Shown here piece after piece: positions 1-6,019 of a stretch of 9,952 nucleotides of DNA (the stretch's first letter is position 1; the number at the start of each line of letters is the position of its first letter). The DNA is from Micrococcales bacterium (GTDB lineage Bacteria > Actinomycetota > Actinomycetes > Actinomycetales > Microbacteriaceae), in NCBI GenBank assembly GCA_947441105.1, contig CANESN010000023.1:1-9952 (forward strand), given 5' to 3'. The notes beneath the pieces are model-generated. The model was given only the letters and a program-made list of their open reading frames with translations. It searched no databases and had not been told where the DNA came from. The position numbers and the translations under genes are program-made.

Positions 1-432
1 GAAGATGCGAGCCTGCTTCGGAAGCCCTCTGCCAAAAATTGCGAGCACGCCAAGAGCGAACGCGATGTCGGTGGCCGTGGGGATTGGCCAGCCCCTAAGA
101 CCGTCTGTCCCGGCATTTAGAAGAGCGAATATGGCTGCAGGAACAATCACTCCTCCGAGCGCTGCCACAATCGGCACTAGGGCTGTGGATGGCTTTGAAA
201 GCACACCGCTTCGCAGCTCGTACTTCAATTCCAGACCAGCAACCAAAAAGAAAGTGGCGAGCAAGAGATCGCTAACCCAGTGTTCGAGACTTAGCTTTAG
301 ACCAAGCGATTCAATTCCTATGTAAAGGTTTTTGAAGTTGAGAAGCTGCTCACCAAGTGGTGAATTGGCTAGCACAAGACCGGCGATCGCGGCCGCCATC
401 AGGACCAGAGCAGCCGAGCGCTCACTCTTCAT
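1..432 (-). CDS. nhaA: Na+/H+ antiporter NhaA (N-terminal 144 residues; rest lies off the left edge)
   Basis: Inner-membrane antiporter that exports Na+ in exchange for H+, used in pH and salt homeostasis. The visible part carries the NhaA hallmarks. FFLVAGLELKYEL (residues 61-73) matches the segment written FFLLVGLEVKREL in E. coli. GWPIPTATDIAFALGVL (114-130) contains the Asp (D122) equivalent to E. coli D133 in the unwound helix. The catalytic Asp pair (E. coli D163/D164) would lie beyond the window. Hydrophobic helices are seen at about 7-23, 55-68 and 82-105. The ATG at 432 has GGAGGA just upstream, and a stop codon lies in frame three codons above that, so the start is well fixed although the spacing is short. 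It is divergent from amt with a 123-bp shared upstream region. Family identity is secure; function is inferred from the family. Confidence 0.93.
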   Translation of the reverse strand, partial: MKSERSAALVLMAAAIAGLVLANSPLGEQLLNFKNLYIGIESLGLKLSLEHWVSDLLLATFFLVAGLELKYELRSGVLSKPSTALVPIVAALGGVIVPAAIFALLNAGTDGLRGWPIPTATDIAFALGVLAIFGRGLPKQARIF

Positions 433-468
433 TAGTCCTCCATCTTTTTACAAGCCCGAAACAAAACT

Positions 469-481
469 ACGCACAAAGTCG
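469..481. repeat. Chromosomal copy of the ACGCACAAAGTCG motif also seen in the element
   Basis: This 13-mer in the nhaA/amt divergent region matches 12 of 13 bases with 5445-5457 and 11 of 13 with 5019-5031, both inside the integrated element. A CCCGA lies a similar distance upstream in all three (455-459 here). It may be a regulator site or chance similarity. I saw no clear GlnR-type box (gTnAc-n6-GaAAc) in this region. Confidence 0.3.
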
Positions 482-555
482 AAACTTCGCTTGGTCAGAA
501 TGTGCTCACGAACTCATTCAATTGACTTCGTCTAACTTTACGAGAGGGTAAGACT

Positions 556-1812
556 ATGGATCAGGGAAACACAGCTTTCGTGCTGTTTTCGGCTGCGCTT
601 GTGCTGTTGATGACACCGGGCTTGGCATTCTTTTACGGAGGACTGGTAAAGGCTAAGAGCGTTGTCAGCATGATGATGCTCTCATTTGGCTCGCTTGGTC
701 TTGTGGCAGTGCTCTGGGTGCTTTACGGTTACGCGATCACCTTTGCCGATATCGATGATGCTGGTTGGGTGGGCATCCCACACATCATCGGAATCGACAC
801 CAATTCAATCGGATTAGCGGCCCAGGTAGCCGAAGCTGCAGATCCGGTTGGCGCATTCCCTGAGATGGCATTCGTTTCTTTCCAAGCCACATTCGCAATC
901 ATTGCGGTAGCCCTAATCTCTGGAGCGGTTGCTGACCGTGCAAAATTTGGCGCTTGGATGGTGTTCGCAGGCCTCTGGGCAACCCTGGTCTATTTCCCGG
1001 TAGCTGGCTGGGTCTTCAACTTCATTCCATCCGATCAGGGTGGTTGGATTGTCGACAAGCTTGGTGCAATTGACTTTGCGGGTGGCACTGCGGTTCACAT
1101 TAACGCCGGAGCAGCTGCACTGGCACTGGCGATTGTCCTAGGTAAGCGTTTTGGCTTCGCCAAAGGAATCATGCAGCCACACAACGTGCCTCTAACGCTG
1201 ATTGGTGTTGCGCTTCTTTGGTTCGGTTGGTTCGGTTTCAATGCTGGTAGCGAGCTAGCAGCCGATGGAGTAGCCACCATTGCTTTCATCAACACCATTG
1301 CTGCGCCTGCTGCCGCGATGCTGGGGTGGATCACTATTGAGAAGATCAAGCACGGCAAGGGAACCAGCGTCGGCGCTGCCTCTGGTGTTGTTGCCGGTCT
1401 TGTGGCTATCACCCCGGCTTGTGCATCGGTTGATCCGATTTGGGCAATTGCACTTGGTGCTGTAGCCGGAGTCGTATGTGCTTTGGCAATCGATCTCAAG
1501 TTCAGCCTTGGATTCGACGACTCACTCGACGTAGTCGGAATCCACCTGATGGGTGGGCTAATTGGAACCCTATGGATCGGTATCTTTGGTAATGGGGTCG
1601 GATTGGCATTTGGTTACGGCTGGGAGCAGTTCGGAATCCAGGCGCTTGGCTCGGTTGCCGTCTTGGTTTACAGCTTCGTCATGGCCCTAATCATCGGTTA
1701 CGCGATTGAGAAGACCATTGGCTTCAGAGTCAAGGCGGAGGATGAGATTGCAGGCATCGATACCGTGGTTCACGGTGAGCTTGCCTACAGCTTCGGCAAA
1801 GACAGAGACTAG
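556..1812 (+). CDS. amt: Ammonium transporter (Amt/AmtB family)
   Basis: Inner-membrane channel, trimeric in the family, that takes up ammonium. The 418-residue protein has the normal length and about 11 hydrophobic helices, beginning with an N-out helix without an obvious cleaved signal. Key family residues are visible: MTPGLAFFYGGLV (19-31), the central Asp in DFAGGTAVHINAG (D173), and the twin pore histidines H181 (VHINAG) and H330 (VGIHLMGG). GSELAADG and the C-terminal cytoplasmic tail with DTVVHGELAY (402-411) are also typical; that tail contacts PII proteins in the family. The ATG at 556 follows GAGAGGG (542-548). No glnK or glnD follows, so in this window it is a single-gene unit closed by a strong terminator. 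Nitrogen control is expected from the family, but I could not identify a GlnR or AmtR box with confidence. Confidence 0.96.
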   Translation: MDQGNTAFVLFSAALVLLMTPGLAFFYGGLVKAKSVVSMMMLSFGSLGLVAVLWVLYGYAITFADIDDAGWVGIPHIIGIDTNSIGLAAQVAEAADPVGAFPEMAFVSFQATFAIIAVALISGAVADRAKFGAWMVFAGLWATLVYFPVAGWVFNFIPSDQGGWIVDKLGAIDFAGGTAVHINAGAAALALAIVLGKRFGFAKGIMQPHNVPLTLIGVALLWFGWFGFNAGSELAADGVATIAFINTIAAPAAAMLGWITIEKIKHGKGTSVGAASGVVAGLVAITPACASVDPIWAIALGAVAGVVCALAIDLKFSLGFDDSLDVVGIHLMGGLIGTLWIGIFGNGVGLAFGYGWEQFGIQALGSVAVLVYSFVMALIIGYAIEKTIGFRVKAEDEIAGIDTVVHGELAYSFGKDRD

Positions 1813-1825
1813 TTAGCAAAAACTC

Positions 1826-1862
1826 AGATGCTCCCTCAGCGTCGCTGAGGGAGCATCTTTCT
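1826..1862 (+). terminator. Rho-independent terminator after amt
   Basis: A perfect 15-bp inverted repeat (1826-1840 with 1844-1858) with a GTC loop is followed by a short T-rich stretch. It begins 13 bases after the amt stop. An A-run upstream (1818-1822) could let it also work on the other strand. Confidence 0.9.
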
Positions 1863-1895
1863 GACCGGATGATCGCAAATCAAGTTCTGCAAGAC

Positions 1896-1925
1896 TTCAC
1901 ACCGCGGGACTTTTTGTGTCATAAT
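1896..1925 (+). promoter_or_regulatory. Probable sigma70-type promoter of the tRNA cluster
   Basis: TTCACA (1896-1901) and CATAAT (1920-1925), each five of six to consensus, are separated by 18 bases. They lie about 25 bases upstream of tRNA-Gly and after the amt terminator, so they fit the three tRNAs as one transcript. Confidence 0.6.
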
Positions 1926-1949
1926 TTCCTAGTTCTGTTCACAGAGCGT

Positions 1950-2022
1950 GCGGATGTAGCGCAGTTGGTAGCGCACAACCTTGCCAAGGTTGGGGTCGCG
2001 AGTTCGAGTCTCGTCATCCGCT
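1950..2022 (+). tRNA. tRNA-Gly (anticodon GCC)
   Basis: A complete cloverleaf of 73 bases. The acceptor is GCGGATG paired with CATCCGC, the anticodon stem CAACC/GGTTG holds the loop TTGCCAA (GCC at 1983-1985), and the T-arm has loop TTCGAGT. The discriminator is T2022 and CCA is not encoded. First of a Gly-Cys-Val cluster. Confidence 0.97.
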
Positions 2023-2043
2023 CTCTAGCAACTAAGTACAGAC

Positions 2044-2114
2044 GGTGAAGTGGCCGAGAGGCGAGGCAGCGGCCTGCAAAGCCGTGTACACGGGTTCGAA
2101 TCCCGTCTTCACCT
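2044..2114 (+). tRNA. tRNA-Cys (anticodon GCA)
   Basis: A 71-base cloverleaf with acceptor GGTGAAG/CTTCACC, anticodon loop CTGCAAA (GCA at 2076-2078) and T-loop TTCGAAT. The discriminator is T, the usual U73 of cysteine tRNAs. CCA is not encoded. Confidence 0.97.
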
Positions 2115-2128
2115 CGAAGCAACAACCC

Positions 2129-2203
2129 GGGCGATTGGCGCAGTGGTAGCGCGCTTCCCTGACACGGAAGAGGTCACTGGTTCGAACCCAGTATCGCCCA
2201 CCA
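2129..2203 (+). tRNA. tRNA-Val (anticodon GAC), 3' end serves as element attachment site
   Basis: Acceptor GGGCGAT/ATCGCCC, anticodon stem CTTCC/GGAAG with loop CTGACAC (GAC at 2161-2163), T-loop TTCGAAC, discriminator A2200 and an encoded CCA (2201-2203), unlike its two neighbours. The last 28 bases are repeated exactly at 8093-8120. The 3' end of this gene is therefore probably supplied by the integrated element, which restored a working tRNA on insertion. Confidence 0.97.
2176..2203 (+). repeat. attL core: 28-bp direct repeat (tRNA-Val T-arm to CCA)
   Basis: Identical to 8093-8120 over 28 bases, with mismatches immediately outside on both sides (C2175 against A8092; G2204 against A8121). 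It spans the T-arm, acceptor 3' strand, discriminator and CCA. Confidence 0.93.
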
Positions 2204-2206
2204 GTA

Positions 2207-2230
2207 AAAGCCCCTAGAAATAGGGGTTTT
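2207..2230. terminator. Bidirectional hairpin terminator at the left end of the element
   Basis: A 10-bp stem, AAAGCCCCTA paired with TAGGGGTTTT (one G-T pair on this strand), with a GAAA loop. It has T-runs on both strands. It can end the tRNA transcript on the plus strand and the channel/TM2 transcript on the minus strand (76 bases after the TM2 stop). It lies inside the element, so the element brings its own terminator for the tRNA. Confidence 0.8.
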
Positions 2231-2246
2231 GTTCTTTCTGTCTGAG

Positions 2247-2270
2247 TTTCGTGCCCTATACGTGCCCAAT
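2247..2270 (+). promoter_or_regulatory. Left arm-type site: two CGTGCCC repeats 11 bp apart
   Basis: TTTCGTGCCC followed by CGTGCCCAAT; CGTGCCC begins at 2250 and 2261. The 24-bp block matches 22 of 24 positions with 7944-7967 at the other end of the element, in the same orientation. It starts 44 bases from the core, as expected for integrase arm-binding sites. Confidence 0.6.
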
Positions 2271-2305
2271 CAAATCAATTTGTCGCTGGAAATCCCTGTT
2301 GGAAG

Positions 2306-3094
2306 TTAGCCGCAGAAGTTGTCAGCCAGGGCAAAATTGTTGTAGAGCTGATCAAGCAAAAGTTCTCCATTAGAAGGCTCGCCTGTGGCTATGTAGCTAC
2401 CCAAATCAGTGCTAAGTTCCGCCATCTTCTTTAACCATTCAGACTTTGAGCCTGTATAGGATGTGGCGATTAAACCCCACTCGGAAGCCGCCGAATCTAA
2501 TACTGCTTGAATCTGTCTAGGAGAAGCCGTACCTTCGTCAAAAACGTTACGAATCATAATGATGTTGGTCTCGATCTTGAAGCACTGAGAACTTGAATCT
2601 TCAGTTGTGGCTTTTTCTGTAGATCGAGGTGATGTTGTCGATTGCGTAGAATTCGTTGCAGGGCTAGATTCGCCTGTCCTCGGAATGTTGAACGCAAAAA
2701 CAAGAATCGCAAGCGCAACTATCACAACCCAAAAAACTGGTTGCTTGTAGAAGACCTTTGCATCACCAGCAGAATTTGTTGCCAGACCGCTTGCTATCCC
2801 CGGCCTAACTCCACCTGTGAAAGTGCGTTCGCTTTTTCCCATCAAAACGAAAGCATCGAATACCCCGAGAATAACCGGGATAAAAGTCCAGCAGAAAATT
2901 AGATAAAGGAAGCCTGCGCCGTTTTTGCCCAGGTAGAACTTGTGGATTCCCAAACCGCCTAGAAACAGGGCGAAAACTACAGCTAAGGATTTGGATTTTC
3001 CTGCATACTGCCCACTTGTATAGCCACAATGGGGGCACCTTGGTGCCGTGTCGCTCACTTCTCTGTTGCACTCATTGCAATTCACGAGGGCCAT
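2306..3094 (-). CDS. Zinc-ribbon/TM2-domain membrane protein with extracytoplasmic C-terminal domain
   Basis: Unnamed membrane protein of 262 residues; exact function unknown. An N-terminal zinc ribbon (CNEC at 6-9, CPHC at 20-23) is followed by a TM2 domain (about 33-86: a helix with GGLGIHKFYLGKNGAG, then a second helix). Further on are a third membrane segment (117-136), a Ser/Thr-rich linker (140-170) and a helical C-terminal region ending in Cys. C171 and C261 could form a disulphide if that part is outside. The ATG at 3094 is supported by AGGAGAC six bases upstream. That ribosome site overlaps the stop of the channel gene, so the two genes are almost certainly one operon (8-base gap). 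TM2 proteins are widespread but poorly understood, and the C-terminal domain is not one I recognise. Domain calls are confident; a channel-partner role is only inferred from the operon. Confidence 0.85.
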   Translation of the reverse strand: MALVNCNECNREVSDTAPRCPHCGYTSGQYAGKSKSLAVVFALFLGGLGIHKFYLGKNGAGFLYLIFCWTFIPVILGVFDAFVLMGKSERTFTGGVRPGIASGLATNSAGDAKVFYKQPVFWVVIVALAILVFAFNIPRTGESSPATNSTQSTTSPRSTEKATTEDSSSQCFKIETNIIMIRNVFDEGTASPRQIQAVLDSAASEWGLIATSYTGSKSEWLKKMAELSTDLGSYIATGEPSNGELLLDQLYNNFALADNFCG

Positions 3095-3102
3095 TTTGTC
3101 TC

Positions 3103-3759
3103 CTACTTCTCTTCTAAGGTATCTACACTGTTGGGTCCTGCAAGCATCCAGGTTGCAAACATCGCTGCCCCCGCAGAGAAAAGAGAGATCCCTGCAACCA
3201 TCAGGACTGCCGCAATCAATTGCCCTTCAAGGGTTATCGGATACTTATCTCCATAACCAACCGTTGTGATGGTCGCCAAAGACCACCACATAGCTTCACG
3301 AAGATTTGTTATCGAGCCGCCTGGGGATGCTGTCTCTGCATCGAGAACCGCAACCGCGCCGGTAAACCATGTCAACGGCACGAGCATAAGGATGTAGAGG
3401 CCTGTCGCAGATGCACGATTACTCGAGAATCTCTTAATTGCCCTAAGAGCCAACACGGCCCTAAAGACTCTGAGGAATCTCAGAAACGGAAGCAACAGCG
3501 AGACCACCTCGAGCCAATTCTTCTTAAGGAATTTCCCGAATCTCTTGGCAGCGAAAAGGCGAATAATGAGATCCAGGAGAAAAATCAGCCAAACAACTTG
3601 GGAAACTATCTCAAGATAAGCAACAAGTTTTTGATTGTCCGAAAAAACGACCTCTGCCGAATAACACGCAAGGTATGCAAGCCCCAATAATGCCATTGGA
3701 ATGTTGGAGCGGATTTCCCACTTCGAGACAATATCGGACAATTGTGTTCGTTCACTCAC
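3103..3759 (-). CDS. Voltage-gated-like K+ channel (ion transport protein family)
   Basis: A K+-selective channel of 218 residues from the chosen GTG. Membrane segments are at about 19-38, 45-69, 82-92, 119-139 and 179-205, with the pore loop between the last two. The selectivity filter is TTVGYGD (165-171), preceded by NLREAMWWSLATI. A short Arg-rich stretch, RFLRVFRAVLALRAIKR (94-110), resembles a reduced S4 voltage sensor. No cytoplasmic RCK or cyclic-nucleotide domain follows. The GTG at 3759 is preferred because AAGGGG lies nine bases upstream and it gives a normal channel N-terminus. An in-frame TTG at 3840 would add 27 residues with a CKKC motif but has only a weak ribosome site. First gene of a two-gene unit with the TM2 protein. 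Channel identity is firm; voltage gating is inferred. Confidence 0.9.
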   Translation of the reverse strand: MSERTQLSDIVSKWEIRSNIPMALLGLAYLACYSAEVVFSDNQKLVAYLEIVSQVVWLIFLLDLIIRLFAAKRFGKFLKKNWLEVVSLLLPFLRFLRVFRAVLALRAIKRFSSNRASATGLYILMLVPLTWFTGAVAVLDAETASPGGSITNLREAMWWSLATITTVGYGDKYPITLEGQLIAAVLMVAGISLFSAGAAMFATWMLAGPNSVDTLEEK

Positions 3760-3850
3760 TAGATTGGGCCCCTTGCTCGAACGCTGCTGTTTGCATTTCT
3801 TACAGCCTAGATGCTGAGGTTTTTGAAGGACAGCACGCAAGCCCGCTCAA

Positions 3851-3872
3851 TCCTGGGTGTTTTTATCCAGGA
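3851..3872. other. Small inverted repeat in the channel/nuclease divergent region
   Basis: TCCTGG (3851-3856) and CCAGGA (3867-3872) are separated by 10 bases. On the minus strand it falls at the expected 5' end of the channel mRNA. It could be an operator half-site pair or a leader hairpin; six base pairs is too little to be sure. Confidence 0.3.
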
Positions 3873-3877
3873 GAGAC

Positions 3878-3906
3878 ATTATTCGAGGCGAGCGCCGAGA
3901 TCTCAC
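3878..3906 (-). promoter_or_regulatory. Possible promoter of the channel-TM2 operon
   Basis: On the minus strand GTGAGA (3906-3901, four of six to the -35 consensus) and AATAAT (3883-3878, five of six to the -10) are 17 bases apart. The predicted start near 3871 lies upstream of both candidate start codons of the channel gene. Confidence 0.4.
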
Positions 3907-3962
3907 GATGCCTTGCCAATTGGTCGCTGTAATCTAGGCCTTGGAAAGTAATTGGGGGAACA

Positions 3963-4946
3963 ATGAAAAAACTTTTGGCTGGCATTGCGACACTTGCCGC
4001 TGTGTTTGCTGGGTTTCCCCCGGCAGCTAGTGCTCAGACTGCAACTCCCGAGGAATTATTGGCGCTGCTTTCTGTATCCCCAGAATCCAATTCCACGACT
4101 TACAAAAGAGAAGCTTTCAAACATTGGACTGATGCCGACAAGAACGGGTGTGACACTCGCGAGGAAGTTTTGATTTCGGAATCAAAGCTCAAGGTCAAGA
4201 CTGGTAAAGGTTGCAGCATTATTTCTGGGGGCTGGCTCTCTGTCTACGACAACAAAACAATTAGTAACCCATCCGGACTTGATGTAGACCATATGGTCCC
4301 TTTGAAAGAAGCCTGGGAATCCGGGGCAAGTCAATGGACAGCGAAAGAGCGTGAAGCTTTTGCCAATGATTTGGATTTCTCGGGATCCCTAATTGCCGTA
4401 TCCGCCTCATCGAACAGATCGAAGGGCGATAACGATCCGAGCAAGTGGACACCTACAAACAGAGCACTCCGCTGCACTTACGCGGCGGATTGGATCAAGG
4501 TCAAGTTCCGTTGGTCACTCAGTGCTGACTCTGCCGAATTCACCGCCCTTGAGGGCCTCTTAGGAAATTGCTCTAGCGTCCAGCTATTCAGGCTCCCGGA
4601 TCAAGTAACGCTGAAGAACTCTCCAACCCCGACCCAAGCGCCGACCTCGGAGCCAACACCTAGCCCTTCGCCATCTCAATCTGTCGCGCCAACGACTTCG
4701 CCAAGCGCAACACCGACGCCTTCACCAACTCCGAGTGCAACACCAACACCAACACCAACACCAACACCAACACCAACACCAACACCAACACCAACACCAA
4801 CACCGAGTAGCAGTGGACTGCCTGCTGTTTCGCCTGGAGCTTTTTGCTCCGCAAGCCTGGAGGGAACTCAAGGAGTCGGCTCCAATGGAACTATCTACAC
4901 CTGCAAGAAGTCCGCGACTGATTCAAGGCTTCGCTGGCGGGTATAG
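3963..4946 (+). CDS. Secreted HNH endonuclease (DUF1524-like) with Thr-Pro linker and C-terminal Cys domain
   Basis: An exported nuclease, probably for extracellular DNA or RNA, of 327 residues. The signal peptide is 1-24 (MKK, hydrophobic core, cleavage after ASA). The catalytic domain spans about 45-205. It shows [18 protein letters not shown] (53-70), the HNH signature DVDHMVPL (107-114) with the catalytic His at 110, and [15 protein letters not shown] (150-164) with the distal metal/active-site Asn. Four Cys (63, 84, 171, 203) could form two disulphides. A Pro/Thr/Ser linker (221-288) contains eleven TP repeats. A C-terminal module (about 290-327) has two Cys and ends in RLRWRV; similar modules end other actinobacterial exported proteins. 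The ATG at 3963 follows GGGGGAA. The family is well known in actinobacteria; substrate and role (nutrient scavenging, competition or anti-phage) are not shown by the sequence. Confidence 0.9.
   Translation: MKKLLAGIATLAAVFAGFPPAASAQTATPEELLALLSVSPESNSTTYKREAFKHWTDADKNGCDTREEVLISESKLKVKTGKGCSIISGGWLSVYDNKTISNPSGLDVDHMVPLKEAWESGASQWTAKEREAFANDLDFSGSLIAVSASSNRSKGDNDPSKWTPTNRALRCTYAADWIKVKFRWSLSADSAEFTALEGLLGNCSSVQLFRLPDQVTLKNSPTPTQAPTSEPTPSPSPSQSVAPTTSPSATPTPSPTPSATPTPTPTPTPTPTPTPTPTPTPSSSGLPAVSPGAFCSASLEGTQGVGSNGTIYTCKKSATDSRLRWRV
4738..4803 (+). repeat. Hexanucleotide microsatellite CAACAC x11 in the nuclease gene
   Basis: Eleven perfect tandem CAACAC units (66 bp) encode the Thr-Pro linker. 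The six-base period keeps the frame, so slippage would change linker length by two residues at a time without knocking out the gene. Confidence 0.95.
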
Positions 4947-5001
4947 GCCGGGGGCTTGTTCCGGGGGTAGGGTGTATCTTTAGGGACCTTCACTCTTTAG
5001 C

Positions 5002-5032
5002 ACCCCGAGCACACTTTCACACGCAAAGTCGC
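5002..5032 (+). repeat. Imperfect direct repeat, copy A (before the small membrane gene)
   Basis: 31 bases that match 5428-5458 at 26 positions, starting ACCCCGAGC and ending AGTCGC. It begins 56 bases after the nuclease stop. Copy B begins 59 bases after the stop of the next gene. Confidence 0.7.
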
Positions 5033-5117
5033 AGTTCAAAACTTTTTTAGCTGCACACAATGAAGTTGTTTCGTGTTTTAGGCTTTCACTAACAAGAGAA
5101 TCAATTTGGGGGGAATC

Positions 5118-5369
5118 GTGGTTGAAACAACGAGCCTAAGAACTACAAACGTAGTCGTAGTTATACTTTCTTACATCGGTGGAGGGTTTCTGATCTACTC
5201 TGGCCTAACTCGATGCGTAGAGTCTTGTGAGTACTCTTTCAGAGTTCTTTCTCCAGACCCTCTGAGCATCGGAGCCGGGCTAGCTGGGATTCTTTCGGCA
5301 ACACTTGTTTACCAAATAATCAAGGTCTTTGCGTCGCACGTGGAACTGTCTCACAGCCAGAGTGAGTGA
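5118..5369 (+). CDS. Small membrane protein, two predicted helices
   Basis: An 83-residue protein of unknown function with no family I recognise. Hydrophobic helices lie at about 11-30 (NVVVVILSYIGGGFLIYSGL) and 49-70 (with GAGLAGILSATLVY). They are joined by a short loop with two cysteines in CVESC (33-37), which might form a disulphide or bind a metal. The GTG start at 5118 is preferred to an in-frame TTG at 5106 because GGGGGGAA lies just before it. This closely copies the GGGGGAACA-ATG arrangement of the upstream nuclease gene. The gene stands alone between two imperfect 31-bp direct repeats and is on the same strand as the nuclease, 171 bases away. A holin-like, toxin-like or immunity role is possible for a protein of this size and topology, but nothing in the sequence decides it. 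Confidence 0.6.
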   Translation: MVETTSLRTTNVVVVILSYIGGGFLIYSGLTRCVESCEYSFRVLSPDPLSIGAGLAGILSATLVYQIIKVFASHVELSHSQSE

Positions 5370-5427
5370 ACTTATTGCGGCATTATTCTTGACGGGTTTT
5401 GTCCCCTGGAAGTTACAGAGCACATTT

Positions 5428-5458
5428 ACCCCGAGCGCACTTGCACGCACATAGTCGC
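5428..5458 (+). repeat. Imperfect direct repeat, copy B (after the small membrane gene)
   Basis: Pairs with 5002-5032 (26 of 31 identical, ungapped). It lies between the stop of the small membrane gene and the minus-strand terminator, in a non-coding stretch. Confidence 0.7.
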
Positions 5459-5470
5459 GAAATTACTGCT

Positions 5471-5510
5471 TTTTCAAAAGCAAAAGCCCGGGGACTTGAG
5501 ATCCCCGAGC
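5471..5510 (-). terminator. Rho-independent terminator of the integrase-excisionase side (minus strand)
   Basis: On the minus strand GCTCGGGGA pairs with TCCCCGGGC (5510-5502 with 5494-5486, one T-G wobble, 7-base loop), followed by TTTTGCTTTT. It lies 61 bases after the stop of the gene at 5572-5976. An adjacent small stem (TGCTTT/AAAGCA, 5468-5483) overlaps the T-run. Confidence 0.8.
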
Positions 5511-5571
5511 CTTGTGCGCTCTCTTTGTGGTTTATGGGGTCAGGGCTAGAGCGCTAATGAAGAAACGAGGT

Positions 5572-5976
5572 TTAGAAAGTATCGTCCTGTCCTAACCTGT
5601 CCTGTCCTACCTCACGCATTCCATCACGCATTCCATCACGCATTGCATCACGCTCTTTTTGCTTAGCTTTACGTTGACGGTTCTGCGCTCGCTGTTTTTC
5701 GACGTCAGAAGCCAAAGACTGACCGAGGTCGAGCCAGGGAATCTCGATGCCGGTTGGTGTGTGGACTGCTAGGCCGCTATCAATGAGTTCAAGCACCTGG
5801 CCCTTAGTATCACCCTGCACAAGTAAGTGAGCAAAAAACCGAGACTCAATCACTCCGTCTGTCCCATAGCGGTTCGACCACATAAGAGCATTGGTAAATA
5901 GCCTCCAAGCGGGATCTGAAAGAACGCTGAAGGTCGGGTCTCCTAACCACTTGTCAGGCAGTCTGGAATCAGTCAT
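5572..5976 (-). CDS. Phage-type protein, possible replication-associated, with basic and repetitive tail
   Basis: A 134-residue protein. The N-terminal half (LPDKWLGDPTFSVLSDPAWRL, then RYGTDGVIESRF, about 6-47) has the pattern of actinophage and plasmid proteins with a winged-helix-like N-terminus near replication genes: 'lsdpa-RL...n-Wsn...TDG-i'. The middle predicts a short beta segment (HTPTGIEIPWLDL, 72-84). Next comes a strongly basic stretch (94-108, KQRAQNRQRKAKQKE) suited to nucleic-acid binding. After it is a tandem DAMRDGMRDGMR tail (110-121) and an odd C-terminus of GQDRLGQDD. The ATG at 5976 follows GAAGGTGG. It lies 43 bases after the excisionase-like gene and is likely cotranscribed with it. 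I cannot name the family; a replication or copy-control role is an inference from pattern and context. Confidence 0.6.
   Translation of the reverse strand: MTDSRLPDKWLGDPTFSVLSDPAWRLFTNALMWSNRYGTDGVIESRFFAHLLVQGDTKGQVLELIDSGLAVHTPTGIEIPWLDLGQSLASDVEKQRAQNRQRKAKQKERDAMRDGMRDGMREVGQDRLGQDDTF
5612..5653 (-). repeat. 12-bp tandem repeat inside the phage-type gene
   Basis: TCACGCATTCCA occurs twice, then once with one change (TCACGCATTGCA), then a half unit. It encodes the DAMR/DGMR tail. Directly 3' in the gene, CCTGTCCT-type short repeats (5585-5609) encode GQDRLGQDD. Both repeats could be sites for iteron-like binding or merely a slippage-grown tail. Confidence 0.85.
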
Positions 5977-6019
5977 AAGCTGCCACCTTCAAAAATTGCG
6001 CCAGGGAATAATCGGGGGA

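Noticed and set aside
5..325. Plus-strand open frame at the left edge
   Set aside because: It is the complement of the clearly coding nhaA gene.
433..555. GlnR-type nitrogen box upstream of amt
   Set aside because: Two GAAAC words (458 and 481) exist, but spacing and partner half-sites do not fit the GlnR consensus.
1095..1499. 134-residue minus-strand open frame inside amt
   Set aside because: It is a shadow of amt, whose family motifs run through the whole region.
1919..2125. Minus-strand open frame across the tRNA cluster (68 residues, with GEDGIRTRVHG)
   Set aside because: It is antisense to tRNA-Gly and tRNA-Cys; this type of peptide is a known false call over tRNA genes.
3029..3050. 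GGCACC-TT-GGTGCC palindrome in the TM2 gene
   Set aside because: It lies in the zinc-ribbon codons (PRCP region) and is explained by coding sequence; no regulatory context.
4948..4967. Two CCGGGGG words after the nuclease stop, considered as a terminator
   Set aside because: They are direct, not inverted, copies and no T-run follows.
5002..5458. Integron cassette with attC sites
   Set aside because: The direct repeats lack the RYYYAAC/GTTRRRY core boxes and the palindromic form of attC, and no integron integrase is present.
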